A stretch of DNA of 58,058 bases, taken from positions 1 to 58,058 of the forward strand of contig NZ_JAQTTX010000014.1 in NCBI RefSeq assembly GCF_028710545.1. The letters are read 5' to 3'. Each line of letters opens with the position of its first letter. The first letter of the stretch is position 1. Below the pieces are notes generated by a model that saw nothing but the letters and a program-made list of their open reading frames with translations, had not been told where the DNA came from and did no database searches. Below, piece after piece: positions 9,126-18,174 of the stretch. The position numbers and the translations under genes are program-made. The DNA is from Halothiobacillus sp. GTDB lineage: Bacteria; Pseudomonadota; Gammaproteobacteria; Halothiobacillales; Halothiobacillaceae.

Positions 9126-10541
9126 ATGTTGGCTACGACCCGTGCAAAGACCGATGAAATCCAAGCACTGGATTCGGCACATTACATGCATCCCTTTACG
9201 AACCATAAAACGTTGGCGAGTAAAGGGGCGAGGGTAATCACCCGTGGCGAAGGTGTTTATATCTGGGATTCAGAAGGCAACGAAATTTTCGATGGCATGT
9301 CCGGATTGTGGTGTGTCAACGTGGGCTACGGCCGCAAGGAACTGGTTGATGCCGCAGCGCAGCAGATGCAGGTGCTGCCGTACTACAACAGCTTTTTCCA
9401 GACGACCAACGAGCCAGCGGCCAAATTGGCAAGGCGAATTGTCAGCCTGGCCGGGGAGCGATTCTCCCATGTATTTTTCAGCTCTTCCGGATCGGAATCG
9501 AATGACACAAATGTGCGCATGGTGCGCCATTATTGGGCAACGCTTGGTCACCCGGAGCGCAATGTCATCATCAGCCGGAACAACGCCTATCACGGCTCGA
9601 CGGTGTGTGGCGCCTCGCTCGGCGGCATGGCGGGCATGCATGCTCAGGGTGGCTTGCCTGTTCCGGGCATCGTGCACATTGAACAGCCTTATCATTTCGG
9701 GCTTGCGCCGAATCAGGACAAGGATGCCTTCGGTATCGAAGCAGCTGGTTGGCTGGAGCAGAAGATTCTGGAAGTGGGCCCGGAAAAAGTCGCCGCTTTC
9801 ATCGGCGAGCCGGTGCAGGGAGCCGGTGGCGTGATCATCCCACCAAAAACCTACTGGCCCGAGATTCAGCGAATCTGCGACAAGTACGGGATTCTGCTGA
9901 TCTGTGACGAAGTCATCTGCGGCTTCGGTCGGTTGGGTGCGTGGTTCAGCTCGGAAATGATGGGTGCGAAACCGGATCTGATTACCTTTGCCAAGGGTGT
10001 GACTTCAGGGTATATCCCGCTCGGCGGCGTCGTGGTCGGCAAGCGCGTGGCCGAGGTGCTGATCGAGCAAGGCGGAGAGTTCAATCACGGCTATACCTAC
10101 TCCGGGCACCCTGTCGCCTGTGCCGTGGCGATGGCCAATCTGGATATTATCGAACGCGAGGGCCTGGTGGCGCGGGTTCACGATGAAACCGGTCCTTATC
10201 TCGCCGAGCGGTTTGCCGAATTGTCCGACCACCCGTTGGTCGCCGCGCCTGAGACGTTCGGCATGGTTGGCGGATTCGAATTGATGAAGGACAAGGCCAA
10301 ACACCAGTCCTTCGATGCATCGCTGGAAGTTGGCATGATCTGTCGCGATCACTGCTTTGCCAACGGGCTGATCATGCGTGCGGTGGGCGATCGGATGATC
10401 ATCGCGCCGCCATTGGTGTGTACCAAGTCGGACATTGACGAACTGATTAAGCGGGTGCGCATCTGTCTGGATGCCACCCTCAAGGACATACAGTCGCGAG
10501 GCTGGATGGATGCAGCGCACTCGGCCAAAGTGACTGCATGA
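9126..10541 (+). CDS. Class III aminotransferase, putrescine/omega-amino acid:pyruvate type
   Basis: A 471-residue class III aminotransferase. The PLP lysine is K290 in FAKGVTSGYIPLGG and the cofactor aspartate is D261 in LLICDEVICGFGR. It resembles the SpuC-like putrescine:pyruvate transaminases of pseudomonads, which make 4-aminobutyraldehyde directly. If so, the locus has both the transamination and the gamma-glutamyl route. The start at 9126 is preferred over the in-frame ATG at 9087 because GAGGAGA lies five bases upstream. It is third in the puuD-puuA run and ends 143 bases before the putrescine-binding protein gene. Confidence 0.85.
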   Translation: MLATTRAKTDEIQALDSAHYMHPFTNHKTLASKGARVITRGEGVYIWDSEGNEIFDGMSGLWCVNVGYGRKELVDAAAQQMQVLPYYNSFFQTTNEPAAKLARRIVSLAGERFSHVFFSSSGSESNDTNVRMVRHYWATLGHPERNVIISRNNAYHGSTVCGASLGGMAGMHAQGGLPVPGIVHIEQPYHFGLAPNQDKDAFGIEAAGWLEQKILEVGPEKVAAFIGEPVQGAGGVIIPPKTYWPEIQRICDKYGILLICDEVICGFGRLGAWFSSEMMGAKPDLITFAKGVTSGYIPLGGVVVGKRVAEVLIEQGGEFNHGYTYSGHPVACAVAMANLDIIEREGLVARVHDETGPYLAERFAELSDHPLVAAPETFGMVGGFELMKDKAKHQSFDASLEVGMICRDHCFANGLIMRAVGDRMIIAPPLVCTKSDIDELIKRVRICLDATLKDIQSRGWMDAAHSAKVTA

Positions 10542-10605
10542 GCGGCAACGCTTGTAAACGGTTTGCAGAAGGTGTGCCGGCAACGGTCGCCGAATGTGAC
10601 CCTTT

Positions 10606-10650
10606 GTTGGATGTGCTTGTGTTGGATTTATTTGTTTTGGACGTATTTTT
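10606..10650 (+). repeat. Three 15-bp direct repeats in front of potF
   Basis: Three adjacent 15-base units start at 10606, 10621 and 10636: GTTGGATGTGCTTGT, GTTGGATTTATTTGT and TTTGGACGTATTTTT. The TTGGA core recurs exactly every 15 bases. The units end 35 bases before the potF start. MocR-family regulators are known to bind direct repeats, so this could be an operator for the regulator at 5177-6673. That link is inference. Confidence 0.5.
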
Positions 10651-10684
10651 TCGAACTTGCCAATGACCCTAAGGAGAACTTCGC

Positions 10685-11803
10685 ATGAAATCAGTGTTCA
10701 AGAAACAATTGCTCGGCGGCATGATCGCCGTCGCATTTACCGCCGGGCTGGTTCCAGTCGCAGGCGCGGCAGAGGAGAAGGTCCTCAATATCTACAACTG
10801 GTCGGATTACATTGCCCCGGACACCATCAAGAACTTTGAAAAGGAAACCGGCATCAAGGTCAATTACGACAACTACGACAGCAATGAAACACTCCACGCG
10901 AAGCTTGTTGCCGGTCATACCGGTTATGACATCGTTGTGCCCTCAGCCAACTGGGCCGAGCTGCAAATAAAAGGCGGGCTGTTCCAGAAAATCGACAAGA
11001 GCAAAGTACCGAATCTGGTCCACCTCAACCCGGCCATTCAGAAACAGCTGGCGGTGGTCGACCCGGGCAACCAGTACCTCGTCAACTGGCTGTGGGGCTA
11101 CACCACGGTGGGTATCAATGTCGACAAGGTCAAGGCAGCACTGGGTGACACGCCGATGCCCAAAAGCGCATGGGATCTGATCTTCGATCCGAAGTATGCG
11201 AGCAAACTCAAGTCCTGCGGTATTTCCGTGCTGGATTCGGCCTATGAAGTGCTACCGGCTGCCCTGCATTCAATGAACTTGCCGCCATTTAGCAACAACA
11301 AGGCCGATTACGAGGCAGCGTTCAAAAAAATCGAGAAGATTCGCCCGTATATCAAGCTGTTCTCATCTTCCAGCTACATTGACGATCTGGCGAATGGCTC
11401 ATTGTGTGTTTCCCTCGGCTGGTCCGGCGACATGAGCCAGTCCGCGCAGCGTGCGATCGACAGCAAGAACGGTCAGAAAATCGAGGTCCTGATTCCAGAA
11501 AACGGTGGCCTAGCGTTCTTCGACAGCATGGCGATTCCAAAAGACGCGCCGCACCCGGAAAATGCATACAAGTGGATGAATTACATCCTGCAACCGAAGG
11601 TGGATGCCTCTCTGACCAACGAGGTTCTGTACGCGAACCCCAACAAGGACTCCCTGCCGTTTGTTACTCCTGATGTCGCCAACAATAAGTCCGTGTTCCT
11701 CTCCGATGCGGATTTGGCGAAACTGGTCACACCCAAGGCCGTCAATAGCGACACCCGTCGTCTGATGACTCGTCTGTACACCAAGTTCAAGACAGGTTCT
11801 TAA
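10685..11803 (+). CDS. potF: Polyamine ABC transporter, periplasmic binding protein
   Basis: A 372-residue periplasmic binding protein of the PotD/PotF/SpuD family. Residues 1-29 form a signal peptide (basic start, hydrophobic core, AGAA cleavage region). The mature protein opens with the typical VLNIYNWSDYIAPDTI. The family captures putrescine or spermidine for the PotGHI importer encoded just downstream. Start at 10685 with AAGGAG upstream. A terminator-like hairpin follows the stop codon, which would favour higher levels of this protein than of the membrane components. PotF (putrescine) is preferred over PotD because the order binding protein, ATPase, two permeases is that of potFGHI. Confidence 0.92.
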   Translation: MKSVFKKQLLGGMIAVAFTAGLVPVAGAAEEKVLNIYNWSDYIAPDTIKNFEKETGIKVNYDNYDSNETLHAKLVAGHTGYDIVVPSANWAELQIKGGLFQKIDKSKVPNLVHLNPAIQKQLAVVDPGNQYLVNWLWGYTTVGINVDKVKAALGDTPMPKSAWDLIFDPKYASKLKSCGISVLDSAYEVLPAALHSMNLPPFSNNKADYEAAFKKIEKIRPYIKLFSSSSYIDDLANGSLCVSLGWSGDMSQSAQRAIDSKNGQKIEVLIPENGGLAFFDSMAIPKDAPHPENAYKWMNYILQPKVDASLTNEVLYANPNKDSLPFVTPDVANNKSVFLSDADLAKLVTPKAVNSDTRRLMTRLYTKFKTGS

Positions 11804-11811
11804 TGTTCCTA

Positions 11812-11847
11812 CACTCTGTCCGTTCAGCACGGGCGGAGTGCTTTTCT
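11812..11847 (+). terminator. Intergenic hairpin/attenuator between potF and potG
   Basis: An 11-bp stem, CACTCTGTCCG (11812-11822) with CGGGCGGAGTG (11830-11840), contains two G-T pairs and closes a seven-base loop. It is followed by CTTTTCT. It sits eight bases after the potF stop and about 90 bases before potG. Since the importer genes clearly continue, partial termination or protection of the potF transcript is the likely effect. Confidence 0.6.
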
Positions 11848-11934
11848 ACCCAAGTGGATAGTTTGGCGGCTCGTTCGGCAGCCAGTTAGACTTGCCGGTT
11901 GGTTAGAAAAGTTGAATCTCATGAGGAGATAGGT

Positions 11935-13047
11935 ATGGCATCGGTAACGGCCACTACAGATCGAGAAGTGTTATTGAAGATCGATGGCGTCAGCAAGATA
12001 TTCGACGGTGTCGTCAAGGCCGTGGACAATGTTTCCCTGTCTGTGAAAAAAGGCGAAATCTTTGCCCTGGTGGGTAGCTCGGGCTGCGGCAAGTCGACCT
12101 TGCTGCGGATGCTGGCCGGGTTTGAAACCCCGACGAGTGGGCGTATCTATCTCTCCGGTCAGGACATCACTGATCTGACGCCCTATGAGCGTCCGGTCAA
12201 CATGATGTTCCAGTCCTATGCGCTGTTCCCGCACCTGAACGTTTGGGACAACGTGGCGTTCGGCCTGCGGCGCGATGGCCTGAAAGGCGCCGAACTCGCC
12301 GAGCGCGTGGACGCCATGCTCAGCCTTGTGCAGTTGTCCAAATACGGCAAGCGCAAGCCGCATCAACTCTCTGGCGGTCAGCAACAGCGGGTGGCGTTGG
12401 CACGAAGTCTGGCCAAGCGGCCCACGCTCTTGCTGCTCGACGAACCGCTGGGCGCGCTCGACAAGAAACTGCGCGAAACCACCCAGCTCGAATTGGTCAA
12501 CATCATCGAACAGGTCGGCGTGACCTGCGTCCTGGTCACGCATGATCAGGAAGAAGCCATGACCATGGCCTCGCATATTGCCGTTATGGACGAGGGGTAC
12601 TTCCTGCAAGTGGGTACGCCCGATGAAATCTACGAGACGCCCAACAGCCGGTTTGTCGCCGGTTTCGTGGGCAACGTGAATATTTTCGAAGGCAAGGTCG
12701 ATGAAGACGAGCCCGATCACATCACCGTGATCTGCCCCGAATGCACGCATTATGTGGGGCATGGCATTACCGGTACATCCGGGATGCGTGTGGCGGTCGC
12801 GCTGCGGCCGGAAAAAATCCAGCTTTCGTCGGTGCAACCGAACAAGAACCATAACTGGTGCGCGGGCGAGGTGGTCGAAATCGCCTATCTCGGGCCGCAT
12901 ACGACCTATCACCTCAAACTCAAGACGGGCATGGTGCTCAAGGTTCAGCAGCCCAATCTGACCCGCAAAATGGCGGACGACCTGACCTGGGGGGATCATG
13001 TGTTCGCGCATTGGACCCGTGATGCCATGGTTGTGCTGACAGAATAA
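11935..13047 (+). CDS. potG: Polyamine ABC transporter, ATP-binding protein
   Basis: A 370-residue ABC ATPase. Walker A is GSSGCGKST at residues 47-55, the signature LSGGQ lies at 146-150, and Walker B with its catalytic glutamate is LLLLDEP around 167-172. A C-terminal TOBE-type regulatory domain follows from about residue 280. It powers the PotH/PotI channel. The start at 11935 is chosen for the GAGGAG a few bases upstream; the frame extends further but has no better start. potH begins 13 bases after its stop. Confidence 0.93.
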   Translation: MASVTATTDREVLLKIDGVSKIFDGVVKAVDNVSLSVKKGEIFALVGSSGCGKSTLLRMLAGFETPTSGRIYLSGQDITDLTPYERPVNMMFQSYALFPHLNVWDNVAFGLRRDGLKGAELAERVDAMLSLVQLSKYGKRKPHQLSGGQQQRVALARSLAKRPTLLLLDEPLGALDKKLRETTQLELVNIIEQVGVTCVLVTHDQEEAMTMASHIAVMDEGYFLQVGTPDEIYETPNSRFVAGFVGNVNIFEGKVDEDEPDHITVICPECTHYVGHGITGTSGMRVAVALRPEKIQLSSVQPNKNHNWCAGEVVEIAYLGPHTTYHLKLKTGMVLKVQQPNLTRKMADDLTWGDHVFAHWTRDAMVVLTE

Positions 13048-13060
13048 GGAGGGCCCGATC

Positions 13061-13975
13061 ATGAGAAAGCAATCCATCATGCCTCGTCTGCGACGGCTGT
13101 TCACCGTTCGCAATCTGGTGATCGGCATCCCGATGATCTGGCTGTTTGCCCTGGCCGCAGCCCCCTTGTTGCTGGTGCTGAATATCAGCCTGGCGCATAT
13201 GGAAGTGACTTCGGTGTCCAGCCTGTGGCACTGGGCCGATAATGAGCTGACCCTGAAATTCAATTTCGGCAACTACCTGTATCTGGGTGAGGATTCGCTC
13301 TATTTCGACACCTATGTCTCCTCGCTGAAATTCGCGGCGCTGACGACGCTGTACTGTCTGATCGTGGGCTACCCGTTCGCGTACTTCATCTCGCGGGCGC
13401 CAGAGCATCTGCGCACGATGCTGCTCATGCTGGTCATGCTGCCCTTCTGGACCTCGTTCCTACTGCGCATCTATGCGTGGAAAGCCCTGCTGGCCGATAA
13501 CGGCGTTGTGAACAACGGGTTGATGGGTCTGGGTGTGATTGCCTCCCCGATCCACATGATGCACACCTCGTTTTCGCTCACCATCGGCATGGTGTACGCC
13601 TATCTGCCGTTCATGGTGCTGCCGCTGTACGCAACGCTCGTGAAACTGGATGGCCGCATGCTCGAAGCGGCGGCCGATCTCGGGGCCAGTCCGTTCAAGA
13701 CCTTCTGGCTGGTCACGGTGCCGCTGACCAAGCGCGGCATCATTGCGGGCTCGCTACTCGTGTTCATCCCGGCGTTCGGCGAGTACGTGATCCCCGAACT
13801 GCTCGGTGGCCCAAGAACACTCATGATTGCCCGCGTCCTGTGGGATGAGTTCTTCAGCAACAACGATTGGCCCATGGCCTCTGCCGTCACCATCGTGATG
13901 ATCCTGCTCATTCTTGTGCCCATGGCCCTGTTCAATCGTTACAACGATGAAACCAGACTGGGAGAGAAGTCATGA
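13061..13975 (+). CDS. potH: Polyamine ABC transporter, permease 1
   Basis: A 304-residue inner-membrane permease of the binding-protein-dependent type with about six hydrophobic helices. The coupling loop EAAADLGASPFKTFWLVTVPL-like stretch (from about residue 202) is the EAA motif that contacts the ATPase. It forms a heterodimer with PotI to pass putrescine across the membrane. AGGAGG precedes the start. Its last four bases overlap the start of potI (ATGA), indicating translational coupling. Confidence 0.93.
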   Translation: MRKQSIMPRLRRLFTVRNLVIGIPMIWLFALAAAPLLLVLNISLAHMEVTSVSSLWHWADNELTLKFNFGNYLYLGEDSLYFDTYVSSLKFAALTTLYCLIVGYPFAYFISRAPEHLRTMLLMLVMLPFWTSFLLRIYAWKALLADNGVVNNGLMGLGVIASPIHMMHTSFSLTIGMVYAYLPFMVLPLYATLVKLDGRMLEAAADLGASPFKTFWLVTVPLTKRGIIAGSLLVFIPAFGEYVIPELLGGPRTLMIARVLWDEFFSNNDWPMASAVTIVMILLILVPMALFNRYNDETRLGEKS

Positions 13976-14820
13976 GAAACATGTTTGGCCGATCGCTGTT
14001 TGGTCGCAGCTGGCTGATCGCCGTATTCATCTTTCTGTATATCCCGATCGTCACGCTGGTGGTGTACTCGTTCAACGATTCACGGCTGAGCACGGTCTGG
14101 ACCGGCTTCACCTTCAAATGGTATGTGGATGCATCGCACGACCGTGAGTTGATCGACGGCTTGATCATCTCGCTCAAGCTGGCATTCATGAGCGCCACCC
14201 TGTCGGTGATCTTCGGCACGTTCACGGCCTTTGTGCTGGTGCGGTACGGGCGCTTCAAGGGGCGTGGGCTTTTAACCTCTATGGCCAACGCGCCGCTGGT
14301 CATGCCGGATGTCATCGTGGGTATTTCGCTGCTGCTCATGCTGGTGGCCCTGCAGAAGTGGTTGGGCTTTCCCGAGCGCGGCATTGGCACGATTCTGTTG
14401 GGGCATGCCCTGATCGGTACCTCGTTTGCGACCGTGGTGATCATTTCAAGGCTGCGCGAAATCGATCTTCGGCTCGAAGAAGCCGCAATGGATCTGGGCT
14501 GCAAGCCCTTTCAGGTGTTCTGGCTGGTCACCCTGCCCTTGATCGCATCCGCACTGGTTTCGGCCTTCCTGCTCACGTTCACCCTGTCGTTCGATGACGT
14601 GGTGATCGCAGCCTTCCTGTCCGGGCCGGGATCGACCACGCTGCCGCTTGTGATCTTCTCGCGGGCACGCTTGGGGCTCGATCCCTCCATCAATGCCGTC
14701 GCCACCGTCATCATCGTGGTCGTCAGCATCGGGGTCATTGCCTCCAGCCTGTACCAACTTCGGGCGGAACGTCGACGACAGCGCGAAGTTGCCGATGCGT
14801 ATGCCCAAGGAAAGAGTTAA
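13972..14820 (+). CDS. potI: Polyamine ABC transporter, permease 2
   Basis: A 282-residue second permease with six predicted helices and an EAA loop, EEAAMDLGCKPFQVFW, near residue 165. It pairs with PotH and starts inside its stop codon. The last four codons are part of a 13-base tandem repeat that runs on into the intergenic region, so the C-terminal end may have been altered by repeat expansion. The following gene starts 293 bases away, after two repeat elements. Confidence 0.92.
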   Translation: MRNMFGRSLFGRSWLIAVFIFLYIPIVTLVVYSFNDSRLSTVWTGFTFKWYVDASHDRELIDGLIISLKLAFMSATLSVIFGTFTAFVLVRYGRFKGRGLLTSMANAPLVMPDVIVGISLLLMLVALQKWLGFPERGIGTILLGHALIGTSFATVVIISRLREIDLRLEEAAMDLGCKPFQVFWLVTLPLIASALVSAFLLTFTLSFDDVVIAAFLSGPGSTTLPLVIFSRARLGLDPSINAVATVIIVVVSIGVIASSLYQLRAERRRQREVADAYAQGKS

Positions 14821-14885
14821 GGGAAAGGGTCAAGGGAAAGGGTCAAGGGAAAGGGTCAAGGGAAAGGGTCAAGCGAAAAGGTTAA
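14808..14885 (+). repeat. 13-bp tandem repeat at the end of potI
   Basis: Four perfect copies of GGGAAAGGGTCAA occupy 14821-14872. A degenerate copy, AGGAAAGAGTTAA (14808-14820), forms the last codons and stop of potI, and another, GCGAAAAGGTTAA, lies at 14873-14885. The array is purine-rich on the plus strand. It appears to have grown out of the potI stop region by slippage. No coding role is visible downstream of the stop. Confidence 0.9.
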
Positions 14886-14942
14886 TCGGGCCGAGATTGA
14901 ATGTTGACTGGATAGGCTGATAGGGCTCGCGCCAAGCGAATC

Positions 14943-15037
14943 AAATCCCCCCTGCCCCCCTTTTTCAAAGGGGGGGAAGTCAGCCCTTTTGAACGAATGC
15001 GCATCCCCCTTTGTAAAAGGGGGAACGAGGGGGATTT
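14943..15037. repeat. C/G-run palindromic element, MITE- or REP-like
   Basis: A 95-base element between potI and gabD whose ends are inverted repeats: AAATCCCCCCTGCCCCCC on the left, and on the right a sequence whose complement reads AAATCCCCCTCGTTCCCCC. Each half also folds on itself (CCCCCCTTT-ttc-AAAGGGGGG and CCCCCTTT-gta-AAAGGGGG). The pattern resembles short palindromic intergenic repeats of proteobacteria. No open frame is associated with it. It lies 77 bases upstream of the gabD start and could influence read-through from the pot genes. Confidence 0.7.
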
Positions 15038-15113
15038 AAAGCTGCCACGATCTGATGTCTACTCAAATCAAACCCAACAGTACACTAGGCTTTCCACCAA
15101 ATCTGGAGAATTT

Positions 15114-16574
15114 ATGTCTATCCAACTCAAATATCCGGCACTCCTCAAACAAGGCGTTGCCTGGTTGGCGGGTACATGGGTCGGTGCTGATTCCGGCGCG
15201 ACCCTGACGGTGACAAACCCGGCCACGGCGCAACCGATTGCCACAGTGCCCCTGATGGGGCGGATCGAAACGGAGCGTGCGATTGCCGCCGCAGCCACTG
15301 CACAAAAAGAATGGCGTGCCTTGACGGCCAAGGATCGCGCCGCACGTTTGAAGGCCTGGTTCGTGCTGATCATGCAACATCAGGAAGATTTGGCGCGGAT
15401 TCTGACCGCAGAGCAGGGCAAGCCCTTGGCCGAAGCGCGCGGTGAAATCGCGTACGGCGCCAGCTTTATCGAATGGTTCGCCGAAGAAGCCAAGCGGGTG
15501 TACGGCGAAGTGATTCCGGCACCGCAGGGCGATCGTCGATTGCTGGTGTTGAAGCAACCGATCGGGGTGACGGCGGCCATCACGCCCTGGAACTTCCCGA
15601 CCGCGATGATCACCCGCAAGGTCGGCCCGGCGCTGGCGGCCGGTTGCGCCATGATCGTCAAGCCCGCCGAGCAGACCCCGTTGTCCGCTCTGGCACTGGC
15701 CGTGCTGGCCGAAGAGGCCGGCATTCCCGGCGGCGTGTTCCAGGTCATTACCGGCGATCCGCGGGAAATCGGTGGCGCCATCTGCGACAGCCCGGTGGTG
15801 ACCAAGCTGTCCTTCACCGGCTCGACCGAAGTGGGCCGCATCCTGATGCGTCAGAGCGCGGACACCATCAAGAAGCTGTCGCTGGAACTGGGCGGCAACG
15901 CGCCGTTCATCGTATTCGACGATGCGGATCTGGATGCGGCCGTGGACGGCGCCATCGCCAGCAAATACCGCAATGCGGGCCAGACCTGCGTCTGCGCCAA
16001 CCGGCTGTTCGTGCAGGATGGCGTGTTCGATGTATTCGCTCAGAAACTGGCTGCTCGCGTGGCCGAGTTGCAAGTCGGTGATGGCTTCACGGATGGCATC
16101 ATGCAAGGCCCGTTGATCGACGAAGCGGCGCTGGCCAAGGTGGAAAATCACGTTGGCGATGCGATTGCCAAGGGTGCCCGTCTGGTCTCGGGCGGCAAGC
16201 GCCATGCGTTGGGCGGTACATTTTACGAGCCGACCGTGCTGGCGGATGTGAGCCCGGATGCGCTGATGTTCCGCGAAGAAACCTTCGGCCCGGTCGCGCC
16301 GTTATTCCGCTTCAAGACCGACGAGGAAGTGGTTGAGCTCGCCAACCGGACCGAATTCGGCCTAGCTTCGTACTTCTACAGCCGGGATATCGGGCGCATC
16401 TGGCGCGTGGCGGAAGCGCTCGAATACGGCATGGTCGGCGTCAACACCGGCATCATCTCGAATGAAGTGGCACCCTTTGGCGGGGTCAAACAGTCGGGTC
16501 TGGGGCGTGAAGGTTCCCACCACGGCATCGACGAGTATCTGGAAATCAAATACGTCGCCATGGCCGGGCTATAA
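15114..16574 (+). CDS. gabD: Succinate-semialdehyde dehydrogenase
   Basis: A 486-residue aldehyde dehydrogenase. Motifs include the cofactor-binding TPWNFPTAM and KPAEQTP, the catalytic glutamate E258 in LELGG, and the nucleophile C292 with a second cysteine two residues on (QTCVCANR), as in GabD. It oxidises succinate semialdehyde to succinate, the last step of GABA breakdown. The start at 15114 has GGAG six bases upstream; the open frame continues upstream but enters the palindromic repeat. puuC and gabT follow in the same direction, so a gabD-puuC-gabT operon is likely. Confidence 0.92.
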   Translation: MSIQLKYPALLKQGVAWLAGTWVGADSGATLTVTNPATAQPIATVPLMGRIETERAIAAAATAQKEWRALTAKDRAARLKAWFVLIMQHQEDLARILTAEQGKPLAEARGEIAYGASFIEWFAEEAKRVYGEVIPAPQGDRRLLVLKQPIGVTAAITPWNFPTAMITRKVGPALAAGCAMIVKPAEQTPLSALALAVLAEEAGIPGGVFQVITGDPREIGGAICDSPVVTKLSFTGSTEVGRILMRQSADTIKKLSLELGGNAPFIVFDDADLDAAVDGAIASKYRNAGQTCVCANRLFVQDGVFDVFAQKLAARVAELQVGDGFTDGIMQGPLIDEAALAKVENHVGDAIAKGARLVSGGKRHALGGTFYEPTVLADVSPDALMFREETFGPVAPLFRFKTDEEVVELANRTEFGLASYFYSRDIGRIWRVAEALEYGMVGVNTGIISNEVAPFGGVKQSGLGREGSHHGIDEYLEIKYVAMAGL

Positions 16575-16663
16575 GCACGCTTGGTGAGAAACAGGGCCGC
16601 GCCACAGTTCGGCCAGCACAGCAAAAAAGCACAGCAAAAAACACGGTAAACAGGGGTGATGAA

Positions 16664-18151
16664 ATGAACACGATTGATTGGCATGCCCGGGCGGCGGCGC
16701 TCACGATGGACGGTCGCGCCTGGATCAACGGTCAGCGCGTCGATGCCGCCGATGGCAGCACCTTCGAGTGTCTGTCGCCGGTGGACGGCCGCAAACTGGC
16801 AGACGTGGCGCGCTGCAAGGTGGCAGATGTCGATCGGGCGGTTGCGGCAGCGCGTGAAGCCTTCGAAGATCGGCGCTGGGCCGGTCTGTCGCCGCGAGCG
16901 CGCAAAACGATCCTGATCCGTTTCGCCGATCTGGTTATGGCTAACCGTGAAGAACTGGCATTGCTGGAAACGCTGGATATGGGCAAACCCATCTCGGCCA
17001 GCATGAACACCGATGTGCCCGCTACGGCGAATACCCTGCGCTGGTACGGTGAAGCCATCGACAAGGTCTACGACGAGATCGCGCCGACCAACGACCGCAC
17101 CCTGGCCCTGATTACCCGCGAACCCATGGGCGTGGTTGCGGCCATTGTGCCGTGGAATTATCCCATGCTGATGGCTTCCTGGAAGATTGCACCGGCGCTG
17201 GCTGCAGGCAACAGCGTGATCCTCAAGCCCTCGGAAAAATCGCCGTTGACCGCCTTACGCCTGGGTGAACTGGCACTGGAAGCGGGCATCCCGGCTGGCG
17301 TGCTCAACGTGCTGCCGGGCTTTGGCCCCGAGGCCGGTTCACCGCTGGCTCTGCATAGGGATATCGACTGCATCGCCTTTACCGGCTCGACCGCGGTGGG
17401 CAAGAAAATCCAGGTCATGGCGGGCGAGAGCAATCTCAAGCGCGCCTGGTGCGAATTGGGGGGCAAGTCACCCAATATCGTGTTTGCCGATTGCCCCGAT
17501 CTGGATCGTGCCGTGGCCGCCGCGGCCGGTTCGATCTTCTACAACCAGGGCGAAAGCTGCAACGCCCCGTCGCGCCTGCTGGTCGAGCGTTCCATCCGCG
17601 ATGAATTCGTCGAGAAACTCAAGCAGTACTCGCCCAAGCACATGCCGGGCGACCCGCTCGATCCCAACACGACAATGGGTGCGCTGGTCGACCAGATGCA
17701 GATGGATAACGTGCTCAAATACATCGAAGCGGGCAAAAGCCAAGGCGCGACCTTGTGCTGCGGTGGCGAGCGCGTCCGCACGGAAACCGGCGGCTTCTAT
17801 GTGTCGCCGACCATTTTCGACGGCGTGACCAATGAAATGATCATTGCCAGCGAGGAAATCTTCGGCCCCGTGCTGTCGATCATCACCTTCGATTCGCAGG
17901 AAGAAGCAATCCGAATCGCCAATGACACCAGCTACGGCCTGGCCGCAGCCGTCTGGACGCGGGATATTTCACGGGCGCATCTTGTGGCCCGTGCCCTGCG
18001 CGCCGGGACCGTGCACGTCAACTGCTACGACGAAGACGACATCACCGTGCCGTTCGGTGGCTTCAAGCAATCCGGCAACGGTCGCGACAAGTCGCTGCAC
18101 GCACTCGAAAAATACACCGAACTCAAAACCACGTGGATCAGCCTCGCCTGA
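16664..18151 (+). CDS. puuC: Gamma-glutamyl-gamma-aminobutyraldehyde dehydrogenase
   Basis: A 495-residue aldehyde dehydrogenase with VPWNYPMLM and ILKPSEKSP cofactor motifs, the general base E264 in CELGGKSP, and the nucleophile C299 in GESCNAPSR. It matches the PuuC/AldB-type group that oxidises gamma-glutamyl-aminobutyraldehyde or aminobutyraldehyde. Context supports this: PuuA, PuuB and PuuD are all encoded nearby. It lies 89 bases after gabD and 23 bases before gabT. Substrate breadth within this group is wide, so related aldehydes may also be used. Confidence 0.9.
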   Translation: MNTIDWHARAAALTMDGRAWINGQRVDAADGSTFECLSPVDGRKLADVARCKVADVDRAVAAAREAFEDRRWAGLSPRARKTILIRFADLVMANREELALLETLDMGKPISASMNTDVPATANTLRWYGEAIDKVYDEIAPTNDRTLALITREPMGVVAAIVPWNYPMLMASWKIAPALAAGNSVILKPSEKSPLTALRLGELALEAGIPAGVLNVLPGFGPEAGSPLALHRDIDCIAFTGSTAVGKKIQVMAGESNLKRAWCELGGKSPNIVFADCPDLDRAVAAAAGSIFYNQGESCNAPSRLLVERSIRDEFVEKLKQYSPKHMPGDPLDPNTTMGALVDQMQMDNVLKYIEAGKSQGATLCCGGERVRTETGGFYVSPTIFDGVTNEMIIASEEIFGPVLSIITFDSQEEAIRIANDTSYGLAAAVWTRDISRAHLVARALRAGTVHVNCYDEDDITVPFGGFKQSGNGRDKSLHALEKYTELKTTWISLA

Positions 18152-18174
18152 TACGGCGAGCAAGGAACAGCGAC

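Noticed and set aside
11971..13272. Long leftward open frame opposite potG and potH
   Set aside because: It is fully antisense to a gene with all ABC ATPase motifs; its product has no domain, and such frames are common opposite GC-rich genes.
14808..14885. CRISPR-like array
   Set aside because: The units are contiguous with no spacers; it is a simple tandem repeat.
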